64,000 nucleotides of DNA from Syntrophus gentianae (GTDB taxonomy: Bacteria > Desulfobacterota > Syntrophia > Syntrophales > Syntrophaceae), in NCBI RefSeq assembly GCF_900109885.1, contig NZ_FOBS01000002.1, positions 62,001-126,000 of the forward strand, read 5' to 3'. The translations under genes were made by a program, and so were the position numbers. The notes beneath the pieces are model-generated. The model was not told where the DNA came from and ran no database searches. It saw nothing but the letters and a program-made list of their open reading frames with translations. Positions 46,893-55,696 of this stretch are shown here, in pieces (positions within the stretch are counted from its first letter, which is position 1; every line of letters begins with the position of its first letter).

Positions 46893-48467
46893 CTACAGCA
46901 CTTCCGCACCGGCATAGCGGCGACGGAGATGCTCCGGCAGACCCGCCCGATCCGCTTTTCTCGCCTCGGGCAGAAAATCAAGGATGTCCGAAGCGGTCAT
47001 TCCATCCTCCCCGCGGACCTCGGCCGCCAGATCCCCGGACAGTCCGTGAAGAAAAACCCCCTTGCAGACGGCCTCTTCCACGGGGAGTCCCTGGCCGTAC
47101 ATCGCCGCAATGGTTCCCGTCAGCACGTCACCGGAGCCTGCCGTCGCCATCCCCGCATTCCCGCTGAGATTCACATAGACCCGCCCATCGGGCAGGCCGA
47201 TGAGAGAATGGGCCCCCTTGAGGACAATGACGGCCTGCAGATCGGCCGCCGTCTCCTGAAGAAGTCCGATCCGGTTCCGCCGGATCTCCGGAACGCTCTT
47301 CCCGGAGATCCTAGCCATCTCTCCCAGATGGGGGGTGAGAATCGTCGGCGCCTTTCTTTCCCGGATCAGATCGAGACGGGAGGCAACCGCCGTCAGTCCG
47401 TCGCCGTCGATCAGCAGAGGACAGGGGATTTCCTGAACCAGTGTCCGCACCAGGGCCTGGGTTTCTTCCTCCAGGGAAAGGCCGGGGCCGAGAACGACCA
47501 TATCCATCTTTGCGGAAAGGGACAGCAAAGTTTCGTAATTATCACCGGACAGGCTGCCCGCCGCCGTTTCCCGCTGCGGGACAAAGACGATCTCGCCACC
47601 CTTCTGGGCGATGGAGGGAATCATGGATGCGGGGGCCGCCAGGCGGGAATAGCCGCCTCCGGCCTTGAGGAAGGACAGAGCGGCAAAGCAGGGCGCTCCA
47701 AAATAGTTCGCCGCCCCGGCGATAAACAGGGTTTCTCCCATGCTGCCTTTGTGCGCATCAGGATCGCGCGGCGGCGCCGGCGGAGGGCTGTTCAAACAGA
47801 TCTTGAGGGAAGGACCTTCCTGCAGATCCGGGGGAAAGGAGATGTGGCAGACAGAGAGTTTCCCTCCCCTGGCAAAACCGGGGTAAAGGAGATTGCCGAT
47901 TTTCGGAAGGCCGAAGGTCACCGTATAATCGGCCTGCACCGCAATCCCCAGAACCTCGCCCGTATCGCCGTTGATGCCGGAGGGGATATCCAGGCTCAGG
48001 ACCTTTTTGCCGCTGGCATTGATCCGCTCAATCACCTCTTTGAAGAGCCCCCCGACCGGACGGTCCAGGCCAGTGCCGAAAATTGCGTCCACGATGCCCT
48101 GGCAATGGGAAATATCTTGATGGATCTGTTCCGGAGAATCGACACGCACCAGGGGAACAGAAAGCCGCTTCATAATCTCCAGATTGGTCCGGGCCGCCCC
48201 TTGAAATTTCCCCGGATCGGAAAGGAGAAAAACCTTGACGGATCCTCCGTCAGACAGGATTTTCCGGGCCACGACGAAACCATCCCCCCCGTTGTTTCCT
48301 CCGCCGCAGAAAACCACGAATCTTTTCCCCGGAATTCCGATTTCCCGATTCAGAACCGCCGCGGATGCCAGTCCCGCGTTCTCCATCAGGACCTCTTCCG
48401 GAATGGCGAGGTTTTCGATGGCATATCGATCCATGGCGCGCATTTCCTGAACACTGCATACTCTCAT
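46893..48467 (-). CDS. nnr: Bifunctional NAD(P)HX epimerase / ADP-dependent NAD(P)HX dehydratase
   Basis: Repairs hydrated NADH and NADPH, 524 residues from the ATG at 48465-48467 (MRVCSVQEMRAMDRYAIENL) with AAAGGAG 6 nt upstream; the frame is open 10 codons further. The N-terminal YjeF_N epimerase domain (about 1-215) has VVFCGGGNNGGDGFVVAR and DAIFGTGLDRPVGG. The C-terminal ribokinase-like dehydratase (about 230-500) has HKGSMGETLFIAG, LTPHLGEMARISGK and the signature GNAGMATAGSGDVLTGTIAA. It converges on ispB across repeat copy B. Confidence 0.95.
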   Translation of the reverse strand: MRVCSVQEMRAMDRYAIENLAIPEEVLMENAGLASAAVLNREIGIPGKRFVVFCGGGNNGGDGFVVARKILSDGGSVKVFLLSDPGKFQGAARTNLEIMKRLSVPLVRVDSPEQIHQDISHCQGIVDAIFGTGLDRPVGGLFKEVIERINASGKKVLSLDIPSGINGDTGEVLGIAVQADYTVTFGLPKIGNLLYPGFARGGKLSVCHISFPPDLQEGPSLKICLNSPPPAPPRDPDAHKGSMGETLFIAGAANYFGAPCFAALSFLKAGGGYSRLAAPASMIPSIAQKGGEIVFVPQRETAAGSLSGDNYETLLSLSAKMDMVVLGPGLSLEEETQALVRTLVQEIPCPLLIDGDGLTAVASRLDLIRERKAPTILTPHLGEMARISGKSVPEIRRNRIGLLQETAADLQAVIVLKGAHSLIGLPDGRVYVNLSGNAGMATAGSGDVLTGTIAAMYGQGLPVEEAVCKGVFLHGLSGDLAAEVRGEDGMTASDILDFLPEARKADRAGLPEHLRRRYAGAEVL

Positions 48468-48612
48468 AACGGACTCCTTTGTTTTTCTCTGCCGCAATCA
48501 CCTTCTTTTTTTATCCTTAAACCGGTGCGGATGGCAAGAAGCGATCTTTAAAATTGTGTTTTCCGGAAAAGGTGTGTTAGATTTTTCCTGGAATAATCAA
48601 GGAGGAAGACGA

Positions 48613-49149
48613 ATGAACAAAGGAAAGAAATTCGGCATTCTCGCGGCGGTTGTCGTCGTCCTGTGTGGAGCCCTTTACCTGGGAGGTTTGTGGCAGGGAA
48701 GAAGCCAGGTGAATGCCGAAAAGGAAAAATGCCGACAGCAACTCAAGGACAGCGATGCCCGGCGAATCGCGGCGGAAAATCAAGTCCATTTTTTCAAGGC
48801 CCGGACGGCCCTATTCCAGACGGCCCTTGATCTCGATCAGCGCAACTTCGGCCTGGCAAACGCCCATCTTCGGGAGGCGGACGATCCCCTGGCCAGACTG
48901 AACGCTGCTGGCATGGGTATGGACAAAGCCCAGCTGGATGCCCTCCGGCGGGAAATTGCCAACACCAACATCCAGGTGGCGATTGATCTGGAGGTGCAGA
49001 GGAATCTGATTCTCAACTTCGAAAGACGCCTGGACAGCCTGATCCCCAGGCCCACCAGCCCGGCCGTTCTGCCGCCTGCGGCAGTTCCGCCTCCTCCTCC
49101 GCCAGCCGCCCCTCAACCGGCGGCTCCGGCAAGCCCGGCAAAACCATAG
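48613..49149 (+). CDS. Small membrane-anchored protein with coiled coil and Pro/Ala-rich tail
   Basis: A 178-residue protein not assigned to a named family. The ATG at 48613 has GGAGG 7-9 nt upstream; the frame is open 19 codons earlier. One N-terminal membrane helix (KFGILAAVVVVLCGALYLGG), a charged coiled-coil region with TALFQTALDLDQRNFGLANA, then a long Pro/Ala-rich C-terminus with a run of six prolines. A periplasmic scaffold or spacer is plausible. It is 11 nt upstream of the CoA-transferase pair, so it may be cotranscribed. Confidence 0.7.
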   Translation: MNKGKKFGILAAVVVVLCGALYLGGLWQGRSQVNAEKEKCRQQLKDSDARRIAAENQVHFFKARTALFQTALDLDQRNFGLANAHLREADDPLARLNAAGMGMDKAQLDALRREIANTNIQVAIDLEVQRNLILNFERRLDSLIPRPTSPAVLPPAAVPPPPPPAAPQPAAPASPAKP

Positions 49150-49160
49150 AGGGAAAAGCG

Positions 49161-50156
49161 ATGGAGGATCGCCGCAACAAGGTCATGGATCTGGACGAGG
49201 CCATCCGGACGTTTGTCCGGGACGGCAGCCACATGTCCATCGGCGGATTTTCCATCAGCCGCAATCCCATGGCGGCCGTTTATACGATCATCCGCCAGGG
49301 CATCAAAAATCTTCACTTCTATGTCCATTCCAACGGGACGGGTATCGACGAGTTGATCGGCGGGGGCTGCATCTCCCGGCTGGAAATCGCCTATGGCGGC
49401 AACGGGAAGGCGGCAACCACCTGCATCCGCTTCCGGAAAGCCGTTCAGGAAGGAACTCTCCAGGTTGAGGATTACTCCAACTACCAGATGACCCTGCGCT
49501 TCGCCGCGGGGGCCATGGGCGTGCCCTTCCTTCCCACCCGCTCCTCCCTGGGCACCGATATCATAAATCGGTGGGGCTTCTCGGAGGAAACGCGGAATAA
49601 GGACCCGAAGATCGCCGACAAGAAACTGGTCGTCCTGGACAATCCCTTCGGCTCCTGGGCCGATGCCCCCAAGGTCGTCCTCGTCCCGGCCATTCACCCG
49701 GATGTGACGATTATTCACGTCCAGAGGGCCGACTATCAGGGAACCTGCCGGATTCTGGGCCTGACTTATGCGGATATCGAACAGGCGAAAGCCTCCCGCC
49801 ACGTCATCGTCACCTGCGAAGAGCTCGTTGAACCCGGCCAGATGCGGGAAAATCCAGGACTGAACCAGATCCCCTTCATTCATGTCAGCGCCGTCTGCCA
49901 TGTCCCCTATGGCGCTTATCCCACGGCGGTTTACCGCTATTACGATTACGACCCCCAATACCTCATCGCCTACGCCAGGGCAGCGAGAGATGAGCAGCTT
50001 TTCCGGAAATACCAGGACGAGTTCATCTACGGCGTGAACAATCACGGGGAGTTTCTGGATCGGATCGGGCGGAAGCGGCTGGAACAGATTCAGGCCGACC
50101 CGAGAACAGGATACGCCGTCAACCTGCAATGGTATGATCGTGGAGAGATGACATGA
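49161..50156 (+). CDS. CoA-transferase subunit A (glutaconate CoA-transferase-like)
   Basis: Alpha subunit of a class I CoA-transferase, 331 residues, with GAGGGA before the ATG. It aligns in outline with GctA: MDLDEAIRTFVRDGSHMSIG, HSNGTGIDELIGGGCISRLE, GVPFLPTRSSLGTDIINR and VTIIHVQRADYQGTCRI. The substrate is not determined; glutaconate or another dicarboxylic or aromatic acyl-CoA of a fermentative/syntrophic pathway is possible. It overlaps subunit B by 4 nt. Confidence 0.9.
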   Translation: MEDRRNKVMDLDEAIRTFVRDGSHMSIGGFSISRNPMAAVYTIIRQGIKNLHFYVHSNGTGIDELIGGGCISRLEIAYGGNGKAATTCIRFRKAVQEGTLQVEDYSNYQMTLRFAAGAMGVPFLPTRSSLGTDIINRWGFSEETRNKDPKIADKKLVVLDNPFGSWADAPKVVLVPAIHPDVTIIHVQRADYQGTCRILGLTYADIEQAKASRHVIVTCEELVEPGQMRENPGLNQIPFIHVSAVCHVPYGAYPTAVYRYYDYDPQYLIAYARAARDEQLFRKYQDEFIYGVNNHGEFLDRIGRKRLEQIQADPRTGYAVNLQWYDRGEMT

Positions 50157-50914
50157 ACTACACCTCCCCGGAAATCATGACGATCATGGCCGCCCGGGAA
50201 ATCCGGAACGGCGACATCGTGTTCTGCGGAACGGGTATCTCCATGCTGGCTGCCATGGCGGCAAAGAACATCTCCGCCCCCGAAAGCGTCATTTTCTTTG
50301 AATCCGGCGCCGTCGACTCCCTCCTGGAGGAGCTTCCCTTGGCGGTCTCCGATTCCCGGGTCATGTACGGGACCGACTCCAACGGGGGGTTGATGGACGC
50401 CTTTGCGACGATGCAGAACAGGATGACCGGAGACCGGGTCATCGCCATCCTGGGCGCCGCCCAGATTGACAAATACGGCAATCTGAACACCACGGTCATC
50501 GGCGACTATTTTCACCCGGAGACCCGCTTCGCAGGAAGCGGCGGCGGTTGTGACGTGGCTTCCTTCGTTCCCCGGTGCATCGTCTTCATGCACCACGAGA
50601 AACGCAAGTTTGTGCGAAAACTGGACTATCTGACCAGTCCGGGATATCTGGACGGCCCCGGCGCCCGCGAGCGGGCAGGCCTCCCTCCGGGCGGCATATC
50701 CTGCGTCGTGACCAATATGGCGGTGATGCGGTTCGACGAACACTCCAAGGAAATGTATCTGGACCGGTTCTATCCTGGAACAACCCCGCAGCAGATACTG
50801 GATCGCATGGGATTTCCCGTGGATATTTCCCGCGCCCGCCAGGCCGATCCGCCGACGGAAGAAGAACTGCGGATCCTGAGGGAAAAATGCGATCCCAGCC
50901 GGATGCAGCTCTAA
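50153..50914 (+). CDS. CoA-transferase subunit B (glutaconate CoA-transferase-like)
   Basis: Beta subunit, 253 residues. The catalytic glutamate that forms the enzyme-CoA thioester is probably Glu50 in FFESGAVD, matching the E-x-G motif of the family. The conserved GAAQIDKYGNLNTT and GSGGGCDVASF segments are present. GGAGAG precedes the ATG, which overlaps the subunit A stop. It ends 21 nt from the stop of the converging PAS-LuxR gene. No acyl-CoA dehydrogenase or decarboxylase gene is nearby to indicate the pathway. Confidence 0.9.
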   Translation: MNYTSPEIMTIMAAREIRNGDIVFCGTGISMLAAMAAKNISAPESVIFFESGAVDSLLEELPLAVSDSRVMYGTDSNGGLMDAFATMQNRMTGDRVIAILGAAQIDKYGNLNTTVIGDYFHPETRFAGSGGGCDVASFVPRCIVFMHHEKRKFVRKLDYLTSPGYLDGPGARERAGLPPGGISCVVTNMAVMRFDEHSKEMYLDRFYPGTTPQQILDRMGFPVDISRARQADPPTEEELRILREKCDPSRMQL

Positions 50915-50935
50915 AAAATGGACCGCAAGAGGGAA

Positions 50936-53590
50936 CTATGAAAAGGATCGCAGCAGCATCACAAGGCTTTCGCCTCTCTCCGTCAGCCCAAGCTTCTTCC
51001 TGATGTTTTTCCTGTGAAAATCAATGACCCGCTGCGATACGTTCAACAGCCCCGCAATCTCTTTCGATGTCTTGCCGTCCCGCACCAGGGAGGCAATCTG
51101 ACTCTCTTTCATCGTAAGATTAAAACAGCCGGATGCTATTTTTTTCAGAAAGGGTGAGGCAATTTCGTTAAGGTTGGTTTCTGTCATTTGAACATAGTCT
51201 CTCTGGAGTTCATTGAGCGGTGAGTTTTTCAGTTTGTCCAGGTAAGGCAGCACCTGGTCCTTGATGTTGGTTAAAACCCTTTCTTTCAATTCCTCCTGGT
51301 CGCTCTCCATGGTTTTCAGCAGAACCTTCAACGCCATATTGGCTTCTCCGAGACGCATCGCCTTGAGCTGCAATTCTTTATCTCTTTCCTGCAAAACCTT
51401 TTCCGTCTTTTTCCGCTCGGTAACGTCTTCCACAATCCCTTCCAGATAAGCCGAATCGCCATCTCCTTTGATCACCTTCCGAACAGACAGTTTCCCGATC
51501 ATGACGCTGCCGTCCTTGCGGAGGTAGGGCTGCTCGGCATAGAACCACCCATCCCGATCCACTGCGGCCAGCAGTTCGGCCCGGTTTCCAGGATCGGCAT
51601 GAATCTGCGTGGCGGTGTCCGTTATGGTCAAGATCACTTCCCCAGGCGATTCATAACCGAGCATCGTTGCGTAGGCCTGATTAATGCGCAGAAATCTCCC
51701 TTCAAAGGTGCTCTGGAACATGCCGATCGAAGCGTTCTCAAAGAGATTTCGATACAATGCCTCACTTTCCGCCAGGGCGTTTTCCACCCTCTTCCGTTCG
51801 GTATTGTCAAAAACGGAATCCCGGCTCATTATATAATTACCTTTTTCGTCATGAATTGGATTGACGGTAGCGAGGATATCGAATGTTGTACCGTCCTTGC
51901 GCATCACTTTAGCTTCTATATTAACCAGATCTCCATGGTTCTTAAAAAGTGAAAAACGCTGATGAAACGTTTCAATTTCCTCGGGCGGCAACATGTCGGC
52001 ATACTTCATCTTCCCGATCACCTCGTCACGGGAATAGCCCAACCATGAAAGTTCCGTCTTATTCATGCGGAGGATTGTCCCGTCCTCTAGCAGGGAATGG
52101 TAGCCGAAGGGGGCGTTTTCGTAAAGATCCTCAATCTCTTCGAGATACTTCTTCAGTTCGTCTTCCGCCTGCTTCTGCTGGGTCCTGTCGACAATGGCCA
52201 CAACAGCCGAAAGCAGCCTTCCCTGTTCATCGCGGATCGGCGTGGATCGCATCTCTCCCCACCGCAAGGCGCCGTCTTTCCGGACATAATACTTTTCCTG
52301 GAATAGCAGATTGATCTCATTATTGATCTGCTTTTCAATGAGGATTCTGGTCTGCTCGATGTAATCCGGATGTGCGACACTCCTGGCGTTTATTTTTTCC
52401 AGTTCTTCCCAGGTGTAACCTAAAAATTCCAGGAAGTTGTCATTGGCGCGAAGAAATTTCCCCTGGGCATTTACATGGGCAATCGCCACACCGGCATGTT
52501 CAAAAAGGGCCCGATAATGGGCCTCGCTCTCACGAAGGGCGTTTTCCACGGCTTTCAGGGGGGAAATATCCAGGACGGAGGCGATGCTTCTCATCGTCCC
52601 CGGGATCATGGCAATCGTAATGTAACTTTCATGCACACGACCGAATCGGTCCACCACCTTCAATTCATAGTTCCGGGGGGAGGCTTCCGGATCGACTCTT
52701 CGCATGTAATGATATCTCTTCAGCCATTCCAAGTCCTCCGGGAGGGTGATGTCCATCCAGCTCATCCTGTCCTCCACCTCGTCCCGCGAATAATGAAATG
52801 CCCGTTCAAACTCTGCATTCACCAGATAGATCGTGGTATCCTCCTCGAAGATCAGAAGAGGCGTGCCGGTGTTTTCAAAAATCGTGCGATACTGGTCTTC
52901 TGATTTTCGCAGGGACTCTTCCGTCCTTTTCCGTTCGATCGCATTGACGATGTTCCCCGCTGCGGCAATAAGGATGGATTCCTCGTCTTTCGTCCATTCC
53001 TTTCCCTCATGGCAGTCATCAAAGCCGATAAACCCCCAGAAATGCCCTTCCATCATGACAGGAACAACCAGAAGGGAAAGGATTCCCTGCGCCGCAAGAA
53101 ACTCCCGTTCCGCCGCCGGGAAATCCTCTATCAGACCTTTTATGGATCGGCCCACGGGAAGTTCGCTCTGCCAGCGTGGGAAAAAATTACGGTAAGGTTG
53201 GTTGATCAACAGGGGATTATCCCTCTGGCTGATGATGTCGGCTTTCGACCATTCAAAACGCTGACTGGCCTGGAGCTCCCCGCTAAAGGGGTCCTGGTGA
53301 TTCTCAAAAAGATAGACCCGATCCACATTCGTGCCTTCACCAAGAACAGCCAGAGCCTGATCGACCGCTTCGGAGATGTTCGGGCAGGCCAGAAGGGCAA
53401 GGGCGCTCCCTGTCATAATGTCCACCAGGGAAGTGGATCGCGGGGCACTGTTTTCTTTCTTTTTTTGTTTCTTTTGAGCGAGCATTGGTCTCTGTTCGAT
53501 GGACTCATACCCGGCGACTCTGGCCCTCAGTTCCTCCAATTCTCTTATCAGGTGCGCTTTGGTCTTCTTCCAATCATTCATACAATCCAT
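50936..53590 (-). CDS. Multi-PAS/GAF sensor with C-terminal LuxR-type HTH
   Basis: An 884-residue cytoplasmic regulator with no membrane segment. Order: short coiled N-terminus, a GAF domain (about 48-212, with FWGFIGFDDCHEGKEW), then four PAS domains (about 225-350, 350-475, 475-600, 600-725; the turns RSEAHYRALFEHAG-type are clear in each), a coiled linker, and a LuxR-type HTH at about 820-880 (LTMKESQIASLVRDGKTSKE, VIDFHRKNIRKKLGL). There is no histidine kinase or receiver domain, so it is probably a one-component regulator that binds small ligands. It is divergent from the hybrid kinase at 54023. Confidence 0.93.
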   Translation of the reverse strand: MDCMNDWKKTKAHLIRELEELRARVAGYESIEQRPMLAQKKQKKKENSAPRSTSLVDIMTGSALALLACPNISEAVDQALAVLGEGTNVDRVYLFENHQDPFSGELQASQRFEWSKADIISQRDNPLLINQPYRNFFPRWQSELPVGRSIKGLIEDFPAAEREFLAAQGILSLLVVPVMMEGHFWGFIGFDDCHEGKEWTKDEESILIAAAGNIVNAIERKRTEESLRKSEDQYRTIFENTGTPLLIFEEDTTIYLVNAEFERAFHYSRDEVEDRMSWMDITLPEDLEWLKRYHYMRRVDPEASPRNYELKVVDRFGRVHESYITIAMIPGTMRSIASVLDISPLKAVENALRESEAHYRALFEHAGVAIAHVNAQGKFLRANDNFLEFLGYTWEELEKINARSVAHPDYIEQTRILIEKQINNEINLLFQEKYYVRKDGALRWGEMRSTPIRDEQGRLLSAVVAIVDRTQQKQAEDELKKYLEEIEDLYENAPFGYHSLLEDGTILRMNKTELSWLGYSRDEVIGKMKYADMLPPEEIETFHQRFSLFKNHGDLVNIEAKVMRKDGTTFDILATVNPIHDEKGNYIMSRDSVFDNTERKRVENALAESEALYRNLFENASIGMFQSTFEGRFLRINQAYATMLGYESPGEVILTITDTATQIHADPGNRAELLAAVDRDGWFYAEQPYLRKDGSVMIGKLSVRKVIKGDGDSAYLEGIVEDVTERKKTEKVLQERDKELQLKAMRLGEANMALKVLLKTMESDQEELKERVLTNIKDQVLPYLDKLKNSPLNELQRDYVQMTETNLNEIASPFLKKIASGCFNLTMKESQIASLVRDGKTSKEIAGLLNVSQRVIDFHRKNIRKKLGLTERGESLVMLLRSFS

Positions 53591-54022
53591 ATCCCCATTC
53601 TCGAGTTGCTCAGATCAGAAATTCGTTAATCGCATGTCCGCTTCCCATATGTCCAAGAAAACAGGATATCCTTTCTCACTATTAGAATAATCCATACCAT
53701 TACAATCTGCACAGAGGGCAAGTCATTGAAGGGCAGATACATCCGCCCGGAATCAAGATCACAAATACATCCATAATCTCAATATAATAACAGAGCCGTG
53801 TCAATCCGGATAATATTTAAGAAGGCCTGCCTGATACCAGTATTTCCCTGTAAAGAACTGCGTAATCAATACGTGTTGAATTTCTCAAGCAATAAAGAGA
53901 CATTATTGTGCCGCCTGGAACGGCAAACGACCAATACGCTTCTTCCTGTAACATTGCAAATAAAAAAGGGGTTTCAGGACATTTCTTCAAAACAGAGGAC
54001 CTGCAAATTTAAAGAAAGAATA
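53591..54022. other. 432-nt intergenic region between two divergent signalling genes
   Basis: AT-rich region that must hold the promoters of the PAS-LuxR gene (minus) and the hybrid kinase (plus). An open frame covers 53798-54022 in frame with the kinase but has no family similarity and lacks a good ribosome-binding site, so it is treated as non-coding. I could not define a clear -35/-10 pair, sigma-54 site or operator. Confidence 0.5.
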
Positions 54023-55696
54023 ATGAAACGACAATCAAAAAAGAAATCAGAACTCATCGAAGAGATATCGTTCTTGAAACAGAGGATACAGGAGATGGAA
54101 GAACAGGAAACAAAACGTAAACACGCCGAGGAGCAAACTCGGGAATCCCGGCAGGACCTCTTGAACATCATCCATTATCTTCCCGAATCCACCCTGGTCA
54201 TCGATAAAGAAGGCAAAGTCATAACCTGGAACCGGTCGATGGAAGCCATGACGGGAATCAAGGCGGAAGAGATGCTCGGGCGGGGCGATTACGAGTATGC
54301 CCTCCCTTTTTACAAGGAGAGAAGGCCCATTCTTGCCAATCTCGCCCTTTCCCCGGACAAGCAGATGGAAAAACGATACACAACGATTCAGCGGATGGGA
54401 GACACCCTTTTCGGTGAATCCTTCACCCCGGGAATTCCACCCGGCGATATGCACCTTTCTTCCACAGCAACGGTCTTGCGGAATTCCCGGGGAGAGGCCG
54501 TTGCAGCCATCGAATGCATCCGCGACAATACGGAATGGAAAAAACTGCAGGAACGTTTAAGCCGCGCCGAAAAGATGGAGGGATTGGGAAGACTGGCCGG
54601 TGGGGTCGCTCACGATCTGAACAATGTCCTGGGGGTCCTTGTCGGCTATTCGGAACTGCTTGCGGAAGCCGTTCCGGAAGGCAGTCCCTTGAAAAAATAT
54701 GCCAAAACCATTATGCAATCCGGGATGAGGAGCGCCGCGATCGTTCAGGACCTGCTGACTCTGGCCAGAAGAGGCGTGACGGTTTCGGAAGTGGTCAATC
54801 TGAATTCGGTTGTAATTGATTACTTCAAAACGCCGGAATTCGAGGAGCTGAACTTCTGTCATCCCCAGGTGAAGATTTCAACCAACCTCGAAGAAGGGCT
54901 CTTGAATATCAAAGGGTCCGCCGTTCATCTAAGCAAAACCTTGATGAATCTCATCTCCAACGCCGTAGAGGCCATTCCCGGTTCCGGCGAAGTGACGATC
55001 CGGACGAAGAACCGGCATATGGACGTTCCCATACAGGAGCTCCCGGAAGGGGATTATGCGATCCTGACCGTATCTGACACGGGAAGAGGCATTTCAGCGG
55101 ATGACCTGGACAAGATCTTCGAGCCCTTCTACACCAAAAAAGTGATGGGCCGCAGCGGTACGGGTCTTGGTCTGGCCGTTGTCTGGGGAACGGTAAAGGA
55201 TCATGACGGGTATATCGACGTGCAAAGTGACGAGGGAAAGGGAACAACCTTTACGCTCTATTTCCCGATTACAAGGGATGAGGAAGACGATGACAGGAAA
55301 ATTGTTCCGGTCGAGAACTATCAAGGCTCCGGAGAATCCATTCTCGTGGTGGATGACGTGCCTGAGCAGAGAGAACTTGCGCAGAGCATGCTGGGCAAGC
55401 TCGGCTACACGGTGATTTCGGTCTCCGGCGGGGAAGAAGCCGTCACCTGGCTGCGTTCGAACAAAGCCGACCTCGTCGTTCTGGACATGATCATGGATCC
55501 CGGCATCGACGGGCTGGAGACCTATCAGCGGATTTTGAAAATCAACGCGGCTCAAAAGGCGCTGATCGTCAGTGGATTTTCCCGGACGGAAAAGGTGAAA
55601 AAGGCTCAGGAACTGGGGGCCGGGGCTTATGTCCGGAAACCCTATATCCTGGAAAACCTGGGCATGGCGGTTCGACAGGAACTTGACCGATCCTGA
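54023..55696 (+). CDS. Hybrid sensor histidine kinase / response regulator
   Basis: A 557-residue cytoplasmic two-component protein, start chosen at ATG 54023 with AAAGAAAG upstream. An N-terminal coiled coil (1-45) is followed by a PAS domain (about 46-170, NIIHYLPESTLVIDKEGKVI), HisKA with phosphoacceptor His197 in LAGGVAHDLNNVLG, HATPase_c (about 270-420: NLISNAVEAIPGSG, DTGRGISADDLDKIFEPFYT, GTGLGLAVVWG) and a receiver domain (about 440-557) with Asp488 in VVLDMIMD and Lys in VRKPY. The receiver at the end allows phosphorelay. It reads toward the DUF255 gene and stops at TGA immediately followed by that gene's stop on the other strand (TGATCA). Confidence 0.94.
   Translation: MKRQSKKKSELIEEISFLKQRIQEMEEQETKRKHAEEQTRESRQDLLNIIHYLPESTLVIDKEGKVITWNRSMEAMTGIKAEEMLGRGDYEYALPFYKERRPILANLALSPDKQMEKRYTTIQRMGDTLFGESFTPGIPPGDMHLSSTATVLRNSRGEAVAAIECIRDNTEWKKLQERLSRAEKMEGLGRLAGGVAHDLNNVLGVLVGYSELLAEAVPEGSPLKKYAKTIMQSGMRSAAIVQDLLTLARRGVTVSEVVNLNSVVIDYFKTPEFEELNFCHPQVKISTNLEEGLLNIKGSAVHLSKTLMNLISNAVEAIPGSGEVTIRTKNRHMDVPIQELPEGDYAILTVSDTGRGISADDLDKIFEPFYTKKVMGRSGTGLGLAVVWGTVKDHDGYIDVQSDEGKGTTFTLYFPITRDEEDDDRKIVPVENYQGSGESILVVDDVPEQRELAQSMLGKLGYTVISVSGGEEAVTWLRSNKADLVVLDMIMDPGIDGLETYQRILKINAAQKALIVSGFSRTEKVKKAQELGAGAYVRKPYILENLGMAVRQELDRS

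Noticed and set aside
46929-48551. 540-codon plus-strand open frame opposite nnr
   Set aside because: The minus-strand frame encodes an unmistakable bifunctional NAD(P)HX repair enzyme; the plus frame is low-similarity and compositionally biased.
53798-54022. 75-codon N-terminal extension of the hybrid kinase
   Set aside because: No domain similarity, AT-rich and no ribosome-binding site; the PAS-kinase part starts well at 54023.
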